Shown: in pieces, positions 51,069 to 61,223 of the stretch
Position numbering within the stretch: the stretch's first letter is position 1
How the letters are laid out: each line of letters begins with the position of its first letter
Assembly: GCA_035306065.1 (NCBI GenBank)
Contig: DATGOL010000207.1
Location: 31,962-95,961 of the forward strand
DNA length: 64,000 nt
Direction: 5' to 3'
DNA from: JBBQHX01 sp035306065
GTDB lineage: Bacteria; Gemmatimonadota; Gemmatimonadetes; Gemmatimonadales; Gemmatimonadaceae
Position numbers and translations under genes: made by a program
The notes under the pieces: generated by a model
Seen by the model: only the letters and a program-made list of their open reading frames with translations
Told to the model about the DNA's origin: nothing
The model's database searches: none

Positions 51069-51141
51069 TGGAGCGTGTGGGGCTCGAACCCACGACCCCC
51101 GGCTTGCAAAGCCGGTGCTCTCCCAGCTGAGCTAACGCCCC
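51069..51141 (-). tRNA. tRNA-Ala(TGC)
   Basis: 73-nt cloverleaf. The acceptor GGGGCGT pairs with ACGCTCC including the G3-U70 wobble that identifies tRNA-Ala, the discriminator is A, the anticodon loop TTTGCAA gives TGC, and the T-arm GTGGGTTCGAGCCCCAC is normal. The CCA is not encoded. It lies between the act operon and the peroxiredoxin gene. Confidence 0.97.
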
Positions 51142-51334
51142 TTCTGGTGAACGGGTGTGCTTCGCATGCAGCAATGTGGAAGCACCACCTTTACCCTAAT
51201 CCTAATAATACCGCATTCCGAACCTGTGAGGAACCGGGGTGGCAGGAGAATTTACCTGGGATCGCCGACCGCACGTTCGGATGGAATCTTCCGAATTCAA
51301 CTGTCCGGCCGGCGCGACATCCTCCCTCAAGTCG

Positions 51335-51363
51335 GGGGCCTGACGACCACGTCGCCAGGCCCC
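51335..51363 (-). terminator. Terminator hairpin after the act operon
   Basis: Stem of 8 bp (GGGGCCTG / CAGGCCCC) plus 4 bp (CGAC / GTCG) with one A-C mismatch and a CAC loop. It lies 27 nt after the actF stop. No T-run follows. Confidence 0.6.
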
Positions 51364-51390
51364 GAACCTGCACTTCCCCTTCTGCCAGAT

Positions 51391-52734
51391 CTACTCGTGA
51401 GCCGGCAGCGGTTCCATTGTGCGCGGGTCCACCGGTACCTGCATCTCATCCCTGTACGGCGAGGTCATGAGCGCCACACGCATGCGCGGGAACGCATCCA
51501 TGAACTTCACATACGAGAAGCCCCACAGGCCCAGCATACCGATGGTTACACCGATCTCCCAGATACCGAACGGCAGCGCCGTAACCACACCAAAGGTTGA
51601 CGGATAAACCTCCAGGTACCGGTGCAGCCAGATTCCAACAGTACAAATGATCGCTATCACCGTGAACGTGGGCTTGTGCAGCTTGGCTGCCTTGCCCATC
51701 AGGCCGAAGAACGGCACGATGAACGCCATCACGAACACCGACACCGTAAGCCAGGTGTACGGAGGCATGAGACGCAGGCGGAAATAGTGCGTTTCCTCGA
51801 ACCAGTTTCCGAACCAGATAACCAGGTACTGGCTGAACGTCACGTAGCCCCAGAAGGCCGTGAATGCAAAGGCCAGCTTGCCGATATCGTGGAAGTGAAC
51901 CTTGGTCACCAGGTCGTTCACCTGCAGGTGCGACTGCCACCACATGGTGAGCATTCCCCACGTCATGAACATCACCAGCCAGCCACCCATGAAAAACTGC
52001 CATCCGTACATGGTGGACTGGAAGTGCAGCGAGAGCGTCATGGACAGATCCCACGACAGCACCACCCAGCCCAGCCCGAACGCGATACACAGCGCTACGG
52101 CAATCTTGCCCTGGATGGAGTGCACGTCGTGCAGCGCCCTGCGCTCGTCGGTCCCGAAGGAATCGCGCATGCGGGCACGAATGCCGGCCGCCCATCCACC
52201 GTTGGCGTGAGGCAGCTGCTCCTCGGAGGTGACCCCAACGTCAATCTTGAGCGTGGTCCACACATACCACAGGCTGAGCAGGCAGATGATGCCGTACGTC
52301 AGTATCACGCGTGTGTAGAAGAACGCCGGAGCCAGGTACGCGGCCTTGGATGCAAACGGCGGATCCTCATGCGTCCACGTGAACACATAGTTGCTGCCGA
52401 ACGCGAGTATGAGCAGAAGCAGCACGAACGCTATCGGCATGAATGCCACATAGCCTTCGAGAAAGCGTGTAACCGGACGGGACCAGCGGGCAGTGGCGAG
52501 CCGTAGGATTGCAACAAATACAACCGCCGCAGACGACACCACCGTGAAGAACAGCCAGTTGAAATGCAATGACCGCCACGCACGCTCCGGATCGGAAAAG
52601 AGCCCGATCGCAAACACAATGGCACCGAGCAGCATCATCGCAAGGCAGGCCATGGTGATCGCGCCCGGAATCGGCGCCGTTATGCGGCTCTGAACCTCGG
52701 AACGAGGGGGGAATGACTGTGCGTTGGAACTCAC
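51391..52734 (-). CDS. actF: Alternative complex III subunit ActF (membrane quinol-oxidising subunit)
   Basis: 447-aa membrane protein with about ten spans, of the ActF/ActC (NrfD-like) family. It is part of alternative complex III, which oxidises menaquinol and passes electrons to cytochrome c or an oxidase. Recognisable segments are YTRVILTYGIICLLSLWYVW, HDVHSIQGKIAVALCIAFGL, HFQSTMYGWQFFMGGWLVMF and LRLMPPYTWLTVSVFVMAFI. The C-terminus is cytosolic and polar. It starts at a GTG overlapping the actE stop (GTGA). Last gene of actABCDEF, followed by a hairpin. Confidence 0.93.
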   Translation of the reverse strand: MSSNAQSFPPRSEVQSRITAPIPGAITMACLAMMLLGAIVFAIGLFSDPERAWRSLHFNWLFFTVVSSAAVVFVAILRLATARWSRPVTRFLEGYVAFMPIAFVLLLLILAFGSNYVFTWTHEDPPFASKAAYLAPAFFYTRVILTYGIICLLSLWYVWTTLKIDVGVTSEEQLPHANGGWAAGIRARMRDSFGTDERRALHDVHSIQGKIAVALCIAFGLGWVVLSWDLSMTLSLHFQSTMYGWQFFMGGWLVMFMTWGMLTMWWQSHLQVNDLVTKVHFHDIGKLAFAFTAFWGYVTFSQYLVIWFGNWFEETHYFRLRLMPPYTWLTVSVFVMAFIVPFFGLMGKAAKLHKPTFTVIAIICTVGIWLHRYLEVYPSTFGVVTALPFGIWEIGVTIGMLGLWGFSYVKFMDAFPRMRVALMTSPYRDEMQVPVDPRTMEPLPAHE

Positions 52735-53540
52735 GAGTTGCTCCCTGAGTCAGCGGCCTGGGCTGCGGACGCAGCTCCTCCCTGTGCTGGCGCAGCCTGC
52801 GGCTGCAGCCAGGTTGACGGGCTCCTGTGCGGAGCCGGACGCGTTGGCGCCACTTCGGTACCTCTCGGAACCAGCTCGCCACCTTCACCCGGAGCTCCAA
52901 GCGGCCCGGTTTCCACCGTAAAGCCTGCCGCCTGCCCCTGGAGACCGCGAACGTAGTTCACCACATCCCACCGATCCATTTCATCGATGCGGTTGTAGTT
53001 CGGCATCAGTCCGCGACCGTTGCGCATCAGCGCCCAGATGTAGCTGTCGGACCGTGCCTGCGCAGCTGCACCGTTGATGGGGAAAGGCACCATTCCGAAA
53101 TACGTGGTCCGTCCATCTCCGGCGCCCGTATCACCGTGGCAGGTAGCACAGTTGATCTGGTAGTGCATCCGACCGCGGTCGAGCGACTCCTGGCTCATCG
53201 CAACGGGATTGGACACCAGCGCCGCAACCGAGTCGATCGTGGCTGGCAGCCTGGAGTACGACACCCGCCATACCGGCACGCCCACGCCGCTCATCGGGAT
53301 CGAACCCTGCGGCTGCCCGCGCATCGGGATGGTATCGGTATTCATCGAGTCCTGTCCGGAATTCGCAAAGCTGTACGATTCCCAGGACTCCAGCTTGGGC
53401 TGCTCCTTGAAGTCAGAGAACCACTCGCACGCACCGAACACCATCGGCACCGCAGCGACTCCGGCCACACGAGCAATACGGCGCACTGCGGGTAGCAGCG
53501 ATCGAAACACCTGTGTCACCCCGTAATTGTCAGCGCTCAC
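52731..53540 (-). CDS. actE: Alternative complex III subunit ActE (mono-heme cytochrome c lipoprotein)
   Basis: 269 aa from the GTG at 53540, which has AGGAGG 6 nt upstream and overlaps actD by 11 nt; the ATG at 53558 is less likely. A lipobox (VFGAC) gives Cys38, then EWFSDFKEQPKLESWE, typical of ActE. One CxxCH heme site, CATCH (Cys131), with a later Met in GRGLMPNYNRI as probable axial ligand. The C-terminal 60 residues are Pro/Ala-rich. It is expected to hand electrons from the complex to its acceptor. Confidence 0.94.
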   Translation of the reverse strand: MSADNYGVTQVFRSLLPAVRRIARVAGVAAVPMVFGACEWFSDFKEQPKLESWESYSFANSGQDSMNTDTIPMRGQPQGSIPMSGVGVPVWRVSYSRLPATIDSVAALVSNPVAMSQESLDRGRMHYQINCATCHGDTGAGDGRTTYFGMVPFPINGAAAQARSDSYIWALMRNGRGLMPNYNRIDEMDRWDVVNYVRGLQGQAAGFTVETGPLGAPGEGGELVPRGTEVAPTRPAPHRSPSTWLQPQAAPAQGGAASAAQAADSGSNS

Positions 53541-54030
53541 GACGCACCTCCTCAGCACCCTGCTCCTTCAGGATGCTCTCGACTGCCGCAACCTTGTCAG
53601 GCGTGCAGCGCACGAAAACTCCGAAGCTCGCGTTGCTGAAGCGCACGTCGTAACCAACGGTTCTGGTCAGCCGCGGAAGTCCGCCCAGGATGAACATGCC
53701 CGCAACCGTGGACAGTCCGCCAACCAGAACCATCATTTCGAAACCGATGATCGTGTAGGGAATCCACGACGCGATTGCCTTGCCGCCCACAACAAGCGGC
53801 CAGTAATCAGACGTCCAGATTGCCACCCAGTATCCGAACGTGGCGCCGAGCAGGCCCCCGATAAGGGTGAACAACCTCACCTTGCTCACCGGTGGATGAA
53901 CCGCATGCTCCAGCTCGTGACGCGGCGTGGGCGAATACACATCGAAGTCATTGAAGCCGTTCCGCTTCAGCTCCTCGATGGCATGCGTGGTGGAATCCAG
54001 CTCATTGAAGGCCGCAAGTACGCCTACCAT
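53530..54030 (-). CDS. actD: Alternative complex III subunit ActD (DUF3341)
   Basis: 166-aa membrane subunit. The ATG at 54030 begins MVGVLAAFNELDSTTHAIEE, the usual DUF3341 start. SKVRLFTLIGGLLGATFGYW and GFEMMVLVGGLSTVAGMFIL are two spans, with a Pro-rich segment and a C-terminal soluble domain between and after them. It holds no cofactor motif and is thought to stabilise the complex. It follows actC by one base and overlaps actE by 11 nt. Confidence 0.93.
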   Translation of the reverse strand: MVGVLAAFNELDSTTHAIEELKRNGFNDFDVYSPTPRHELEHAVHPPVSKVRLFTLIGGLLGATFGYWVAIWTSDYWPLVVGGKAIASWIPYTIIGFEMMVLVGGLSTVAGMFILGGLPRLTRTVGYDVRFSNASFGVFVRCTPDKVAAVESILKEQGAEEVRRER

Positions 54031-54031
54031 C

Positions 54032-55453
54032 TCAGTGCCCTCCCGTAGCCGGTGCATCTGCCGCAACCGAAGACCTTCTGCGCACGCGCGGCGGCACGAT
54101 CTCCTTCACCTCGCTGATCGCCAGCACCGGCAGCTGCTTCACGAACAGCAGGAACCACATGAAGAACCAGCCGAACGAGCCTGCAATGAACGCGATGTCC
54201 ACCCATGACGGCGTATACGTGGTCCACTGCCAGGGCTCGAACTCATGCGACAGCGACGGAATCACGATCACGAAACGCTCGAACCACATCCCGATGTTGA
54301 TGAAGATCGAGAGGATGAACAGCCACATCGGGTTTCGCCGGAGATTCTGCGAGAAGAGCGAGAGCGGCAGGATCATGTTGCACGTAAGCAACGTCCACTC
54401 CGCCCACCACCACTGGCCGAACGTTCGGTTCCAGAAGTACTCCTGCTCCGCCGGCACTCCGGAATACCAGGCGATGAAGAACTCGATGAGGTACGCGCTG
54501 CCAACCACGAGAGAGGTGAGCAGAACCACCTTCGCGGTTGCATCCAGGTGGTTGAGCGTCACGTAGTGCTCCAGCTTCCACCACTTCCGGATGGGGATCA
54601 TGATAGTCCACACCATCGCGAAGCCGGAGAAGATTGCACCGGCAACGAAGTACGGCGGGAAGATCGTGGCGTGCCAGCCAGGCACGAGCGCCATCGCGAA
54701 GTCGAAGGACACCACCGAGTGCACCGACAGCACCAGCGGAGTGCTCAACGCGGCCAAAAAGAGATAGGCGCGCGCAAAGTGCCGCCACTCCCTCTCACTG
54801 TTGCGCCAGCCCAGCGAGAGTATGGAGAAGATTCGCTTCCGTATCGGGTTCGTTTCACGATCACGCAGTACCGCGATGTCCGGAATCAGCCCCACGTATA
54901 GGAACGTGGTGGAAATCGTGAGGTACGTGGAGATCGCGAAAACGTCCCACACCAGCGGGCTCTTGAACTGCGGCCAGAGCAGGCGCCAGTTGGGGTATGG
55001 AAGCAGCCAGAAGAACTTCCAGGGACGCCCGATGTGAATGATCGGGAAGAGCCCGGCAGTCATAACCGCGAACACCGTCATCGCCTCTGCCGCACGATAG
55101 ATGGTGGTTCGGAAGCCGGCGCGGAACAGGTAGAGAATTGCGGAGATGAGCGTTCCCGCGTGTCCGATACCCACCCAGAACACGAAGGTGATGATGTACA
55201 CACCCCACATCACCGGAGGCTCATAGCCAGCCTGCCCGAGCCCCCAGTAGATCTGGTAGGCCCAGGTTGCTGCTCCAATGAGCATGAAGAGGATTGACAC
55301 ACCCAGCGCTGCGAACCACTTCCCGGTGGGTCGCAGCGTACCGATGATCTCTTCGTCTACCTGCGCGTAGTCACGAACGGCAGGTAGTTGAACGTCGGCT
55401 GAGGCAACGTTGGGACGTTGCCCGGTGCGGTGGGGGTCGACAGTGGTAGCCAT
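54032..55453 (-). CDS. actC: Alternative complex III subunit ActC (NrfD-like)
   Basis: 473-aa membrane protein with about ten spans, quinol-site subunit. GTLRPTGKWFAALGVSILFM starts the first helix. GYEPPVMWGVYIITFVFWVG, GHAGTLISAILYLFRAGFRT and SVHSVVSFDFAMALVPGWHA are typical of ActC/NrfD. It begins 10 nt after actB and ends one base before actD. Together with ActF it forms the membrane domain, and may contribute to proton movement. Confidence 0.95.
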   Translation of the reverse strand: MATTVDPHRTGQRPNVASADVQLPAVRDYAQVDEEIIGTLRPTGKWFAALGVSILFMLIGAATWAYQIYWGLGQAGYEPPVMWGVYIITFVFWVGIGHAGTLISAILYLFRAGFRTTIYRAAEAMTVFAVMTAGLFPIIHIGRPWKFFWLLPYPNWRLLWPQFKSPLVWDVFAISTYLTISTTFLYVGLIPDIAVLRDRETNPIRKRIFSILSLGWRNSEREWRHFARAYLFLAALSTPLVLSVHSVVSFDFAMALVPGWHATIFPPYFVAGAIFSGFAMVWTIMIPIRKWWKLEHYVTLNHLDATAKVVLLTSLVVGSAYLIEFFIAWYSGVPAEQEYFWNRTFGQWWWAEWTLLTCNMILPLSLFSQNLRRNPMWLFILSIFINIGMWFERFVIVIPSLSHEFEPWQWTTYTPSWVDIAFIAGSFGWFFMWFLLFVKQLPVLAISEVKEIVPPRVRRRSSVAADAPATGGH

Positions 55454-55463
55454 GTCTCGTCCC

Positions 55464-58511
<3,048 letters not shown>

Positions 58512-58599
58512 GTGCGATCAAACCCCGAGTCGGCCCGTACGCCACTCGCTGATGCGAGCAACGCGGGCCGCGTGAGGATGGTGACGTAATTCACGAAGA

Positions 58600-59238
58600 T
58601 CAGTAGTGACATGTGGCGCAGTCGTAGCGCACCTGGTTCTCCACGTGGCAGTTCACACACCACCCCATGTTGAGCGAGGAGTACTGGAACACGCGGGGCA
58701 TTTCCTGCACCTGTCCGTGACAGGTCTGGCAGGCTACACCACCATTCACGTGCCGCTGATGCGGGAACTGCACGTACTTCGGAACACGGTGAATTCGATT
58801 CCACGGTACAGGAAGCGAATCGCTGTAGTACTGTGCCAGCTTCTGGATCTCGGGACTCTGCGTGGCCACGATCTGGTGGCAACCCATGCAGGTTTCCACC
58901 GCGGGCAGGCCGGGGTCCGGAGACTTGGTTGCCGTGTTGTGGCAGTATAGACAGTTCATTCCCGCTCCCTGAACGTGCACAGGATGCGGAAAGTTGATTG
59001 GCTGTTCAGGCGAGTTGCCAACGTTGGACGAGGCAGCGCTGTAAGCCCATGGGCCTCGTTCGGCCACCGTATCCATGCCAGCCTTGATCACGGCCGGATC
59101 TCGCGATTCCGTTTGTGTTGCAGGTGCTGCTGCCGCCTGCTGGGCAGCCTGCGCTCCGCTGTATGCAGAGAGCAGTGTTGCAGCAATGGCTATCACAGCG
59201 AGGCCCGGAACCGCAGCCCACTTTCTCCTAGTAGTCAT
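58600..59238 (-). CDS. actA: Alternative complex III subunit ActA (penta-heme cytochrome c)
   Basis: 212-aa cytochrome c. A signal or anchor helix (about 8-30, VPGLAVIAIAATLLSAYSG) is followed by Ala/Gln-rich sequence and five CxxCH sites: CLYCH (96), CMGCH (117), CQTCH (170), CVNCH (194) and CATCH (207). The last is one residue from the C-terminus. Five hemes match ActA of other alternative complex III operons. It heads the operon actABCDEF and passes electrons towards ActB/ActE. Confidence 0.96.
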   Translation of the reverse strand: MTTRRKWAAVPGLAVIAIAATLLSAYSGAQAAQQAAAAPATQTESRDPAVIKAGMDTVAERGPWAYSAASSNVGNSPEQPINFPHPVHVQGAGMNCLYCHNTATKSPDPGLPAVETCMGCHQIVATQSPEIQKLAQYYSDSLPVPWNRIHRVPKYVQFPHQRHVNGGVACQTCHGQVQEMPRVFQYSSLNMGWCVNCHVENQVRYDCATCHY

Positions 59239-59562
59239 TCGGCGACCTGTTTGACTGGCTGAATACCCGAATGTTTCTCTCGGAAATGCCTCCCACTATT
59301 GCACCTCCATGAATGACGCGCGGCAATCTGCCCGAGCGAGGGGTTCAACGCAAGGCCATGCGTTGCACGCACACACATGATATGCAATTGCATGCACTTG
59401 CGCACCCGCAACCGCAACAGACTCGGCGTTCGGGAACAGCAGTTCACGCACTTTCAATCGCTCTGTTATGGAATTGTCTCACAATCATCCAAACCGTTCA
59501 CCCGGCTTACCGTCCCTGCTCCGCGCGTGAGGCAGGGAACGACCGTGCTGATGAGTGTTCAC
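59239..59562. other. 324-nt region upstream of actA
   Basis: It separates actA (start 59238) from the amidohydrolase-like gene (stop 59563). It should hold the act promoter, and carries the palindrome at 59382-59393 in an unusually TGCA-rich stretch. No gene or RNA seen. Confidence 0.5.
59382..59393. promoter_or_regulatory. Perfect ATGCAATTGCAT palindrome upstream of actA
   Basis: 12-nt perfect palindrome about 145 nt upstream of the actA start, in a neighbourhood of repeated TGCA/GCAC units. It could be a regulator site for the act operon. A short palindrome alone is weak evidence. Confidence 0.3.
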
Positions 59563-60339
59563 TCAGCCAGCCGCAAACAGCTCCACATCCGCCAGCATTG
59601 CCGGCATCAGCTCCTCCGGCAGCAGCTCCAGGTTGGCCGCTGGCGTTTGGGTGAGTCGCAGCGGCCAGCCCGTTCCGAAGCACAGCCTGCCGGCACCGAT
59701 CTCCCGCATCAATCCCGCCAGATGATCCTCGGGCGGCCCCCAGATCCACGAGATGTCGTACAGTACGCGCTCCTGCTCCGCCGGGGTGAGCCCCCAGTGC
59801 ACTTCCCGAATCCACTCCCGACCCGCACCTGCAACTATCACTCTGGAGTTCCTCGCTCGGCGCACCAGCTCTCTGACGGTGGCGGCCGGAAGGTCGCCGG
59901 CCACGTCCATCGGATGCCGCTGACGCAGGTCTTCGAATCGCACGGTGAGCAGAAGTGCCATGCCGGCCTCACCGCAGGCGTTTGCCATCCTTACCAGGCG
60001 CGCGTCTTCTCCCTGGAGGCCCCACAGCTGCGGGTATGCGCGCACAGCTGGCGCTTCCTGCGTGCGTGCATTCGCCAGAGCCACCTGCCAGCGCGGCCAG
60101 TCCGGTCGAATCGCGGGCACCGGACGCAAACGCGACGCATGGGGCGCAAGCTGCGCGTACAACTCCTCATTCCCCAAAGTGGGATCGCGCCAGAACGCAG
60201 AAGGCAAGTGCCCCACCCACGCCGAGTGGAGACCTTCGCGCTCGGTTACCCTGGCGAGAATCGCAGGCTCGGGGTGTGGCACATGGCGGAAGGGATACCC
60301 GCCGACGTAACAATGAACGTCCACGCGCCGTGCGTTCAT
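59563..60339 (-). CDS. Amidohydrolase_2-fold protein, apparently lacking metal ligands
   Basis: 258-aa TIM-barrel protein related to amidohydrolase_2 family enzymes such as its neighbour. The usual N-terminal HxH is VDVHCYVGGYPFRH, where only the first His remains, and the usual late Asp (FGSDWP-type) reads CFGTGWPLRLTQTP, with Gly in place of Asp. Later segments (VYDISWIWGPPEDHL-like YDISWIWGPPEDHLAGLM) fit the family barrel. It overlaps the upstream amidohydrolase gene by four bases (ATGA). Either a catalytically dead or altered-site paralogue; function unknown. Confidence 0.78.
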   Translation of the reverse strand: MNARRVDVHCYVGGYPFRHVPHPEPAILARVTEREGLHSAWVGHLPSAFWRDPTLGNEELYAQLAPHASRLRPVPAIRPDWPRWQVALANARTQEAPAVRAYPQLWGLQGEDARLVRMANACGEAGMALLLTVRFEDLRQRHPMDVAGDLPAATVRELVRRARNSRVIVAGAGREWIREVHWGLTPAEQERVLYDISWIWGPPEDHLAGLMREIGAGRLCFGTGWPLRLTQTPAANLELLPEELMPAMLADVELFAAG

Positions 60340-61223
60340 TGGGACACCTTCGCCTGCTCGATGCCGGGAAACGTTCCATCCGGAAAGATCCGTGCGGCAT
60401 TACGCCACCGAATGTCGGACATTTCGTCAGGCGTCATACCCATGACCGTCAGCGCACGCAGCTTCGCCAGCCCTGTCTCCATCGTCACGTCACACCCCCA
60501 GAGCAGCCGCTTCGGCCCTACCGCTTCCAGCGCAGCATCCAGCATTCCGCGGTCGGTCCCGCTGCCGGAAATGTCGAGGTACACGTTGGCCTGGTCACGA
60601 ACCGTGTGAAAGGTGTGCTGGTAATCTCCGCCACCGCCAATATGCGCCAGGATAATCCGTACGCGAGGATGACGCTCCGCAAGCCTCACGATATCCGTTG
60701 CGTCCGACGCATCCTGTTGCGGCCAGTAGCGGGTTCTGTGCTGCCAAGCGTGATGCAGCACCGGCAGCTGTCGTTCGGCAGCCGCACGGGCAATGTCATC
60801 CAGCAGGGGATCATCCGCCCGCCGGCTCGCAAGCAGCTTGATCCCAACCGCACCTGCCGCGACGCGGCGCTCAATCTCACCCAGGGCGTGCTTGGCGAAG
60901 TTGGGGTTTACCACGGCGTAGCCGCGCACTTGCCGCTCGTACGTTCGCTGAAGATCGAGCATGGCGTCATTGCCGGCTTCCACGTCGCGCGGTGACGGGA
61001 AGTAAACCGGTGAGCCATGTCCCCAGCTGCCAAGTATGGATGCAACATGGCAGGTGATTCCCATCCTCTCGCCCGCTCGCAGACGTGCGCGATTCACGTC
61101 ACTCCAGTCGCTGCGGCCGCAGCCGGCATGCAGGAAGTGGGCGTGTACGTCAATCAACGGTTCAGTGCTCGCCAGCGGTGCCTCTGCGGCCGGCCATTCC
61201 ACAAGCATTCCGTGCTCAGCCAT
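60336..61223 (-). CDS. Amidohydrolase family protein (amidohydrolase_2, TIM-barrel)
   Basis: 295-aa metal-dependent hydrolase or decarboxylase of unknown substrate. The metal motif is IDVHAHFLHAG (HxH near the N-terminus). VLHHAW, ILAHIGGGGDYQHTFH and the late LLWGCDVTMET (Asp) complete the binding set of the family. Start ATG at 61223 overlaps the stop of the fusion gene by 8 nt; an ATG at 61208 is the alternative. It overlaps the next gene by four bases, so the three genes are coupled. Confidence 0.85.
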   Translation of the reverse strand: MAEHGMLVEWPAAEAPLASTEPLIDVHAHFLHAGCGRSDWSDVNRARLRAGERMGITCHVASILGSWGHGSPVYFPSPRDVEAGNDAMLDLQRTYERQVRGYAVVNPNFAKHALGEIERRVAAGAVGIKLLASRRADDPLLDDIARAAAERQLPVLHHAWQHRTRYWPQQDASDATDIVRLAERHPRVRIILAHIGGGGDYQHTFHTVRDQANVYLDISGSGTDRGMLDAALEAVGPKRLLWGCDVTMETGLAKLRALTVMGMTPDEMSDIRWRNAARIFPDGTFPGIEQAKVSQ

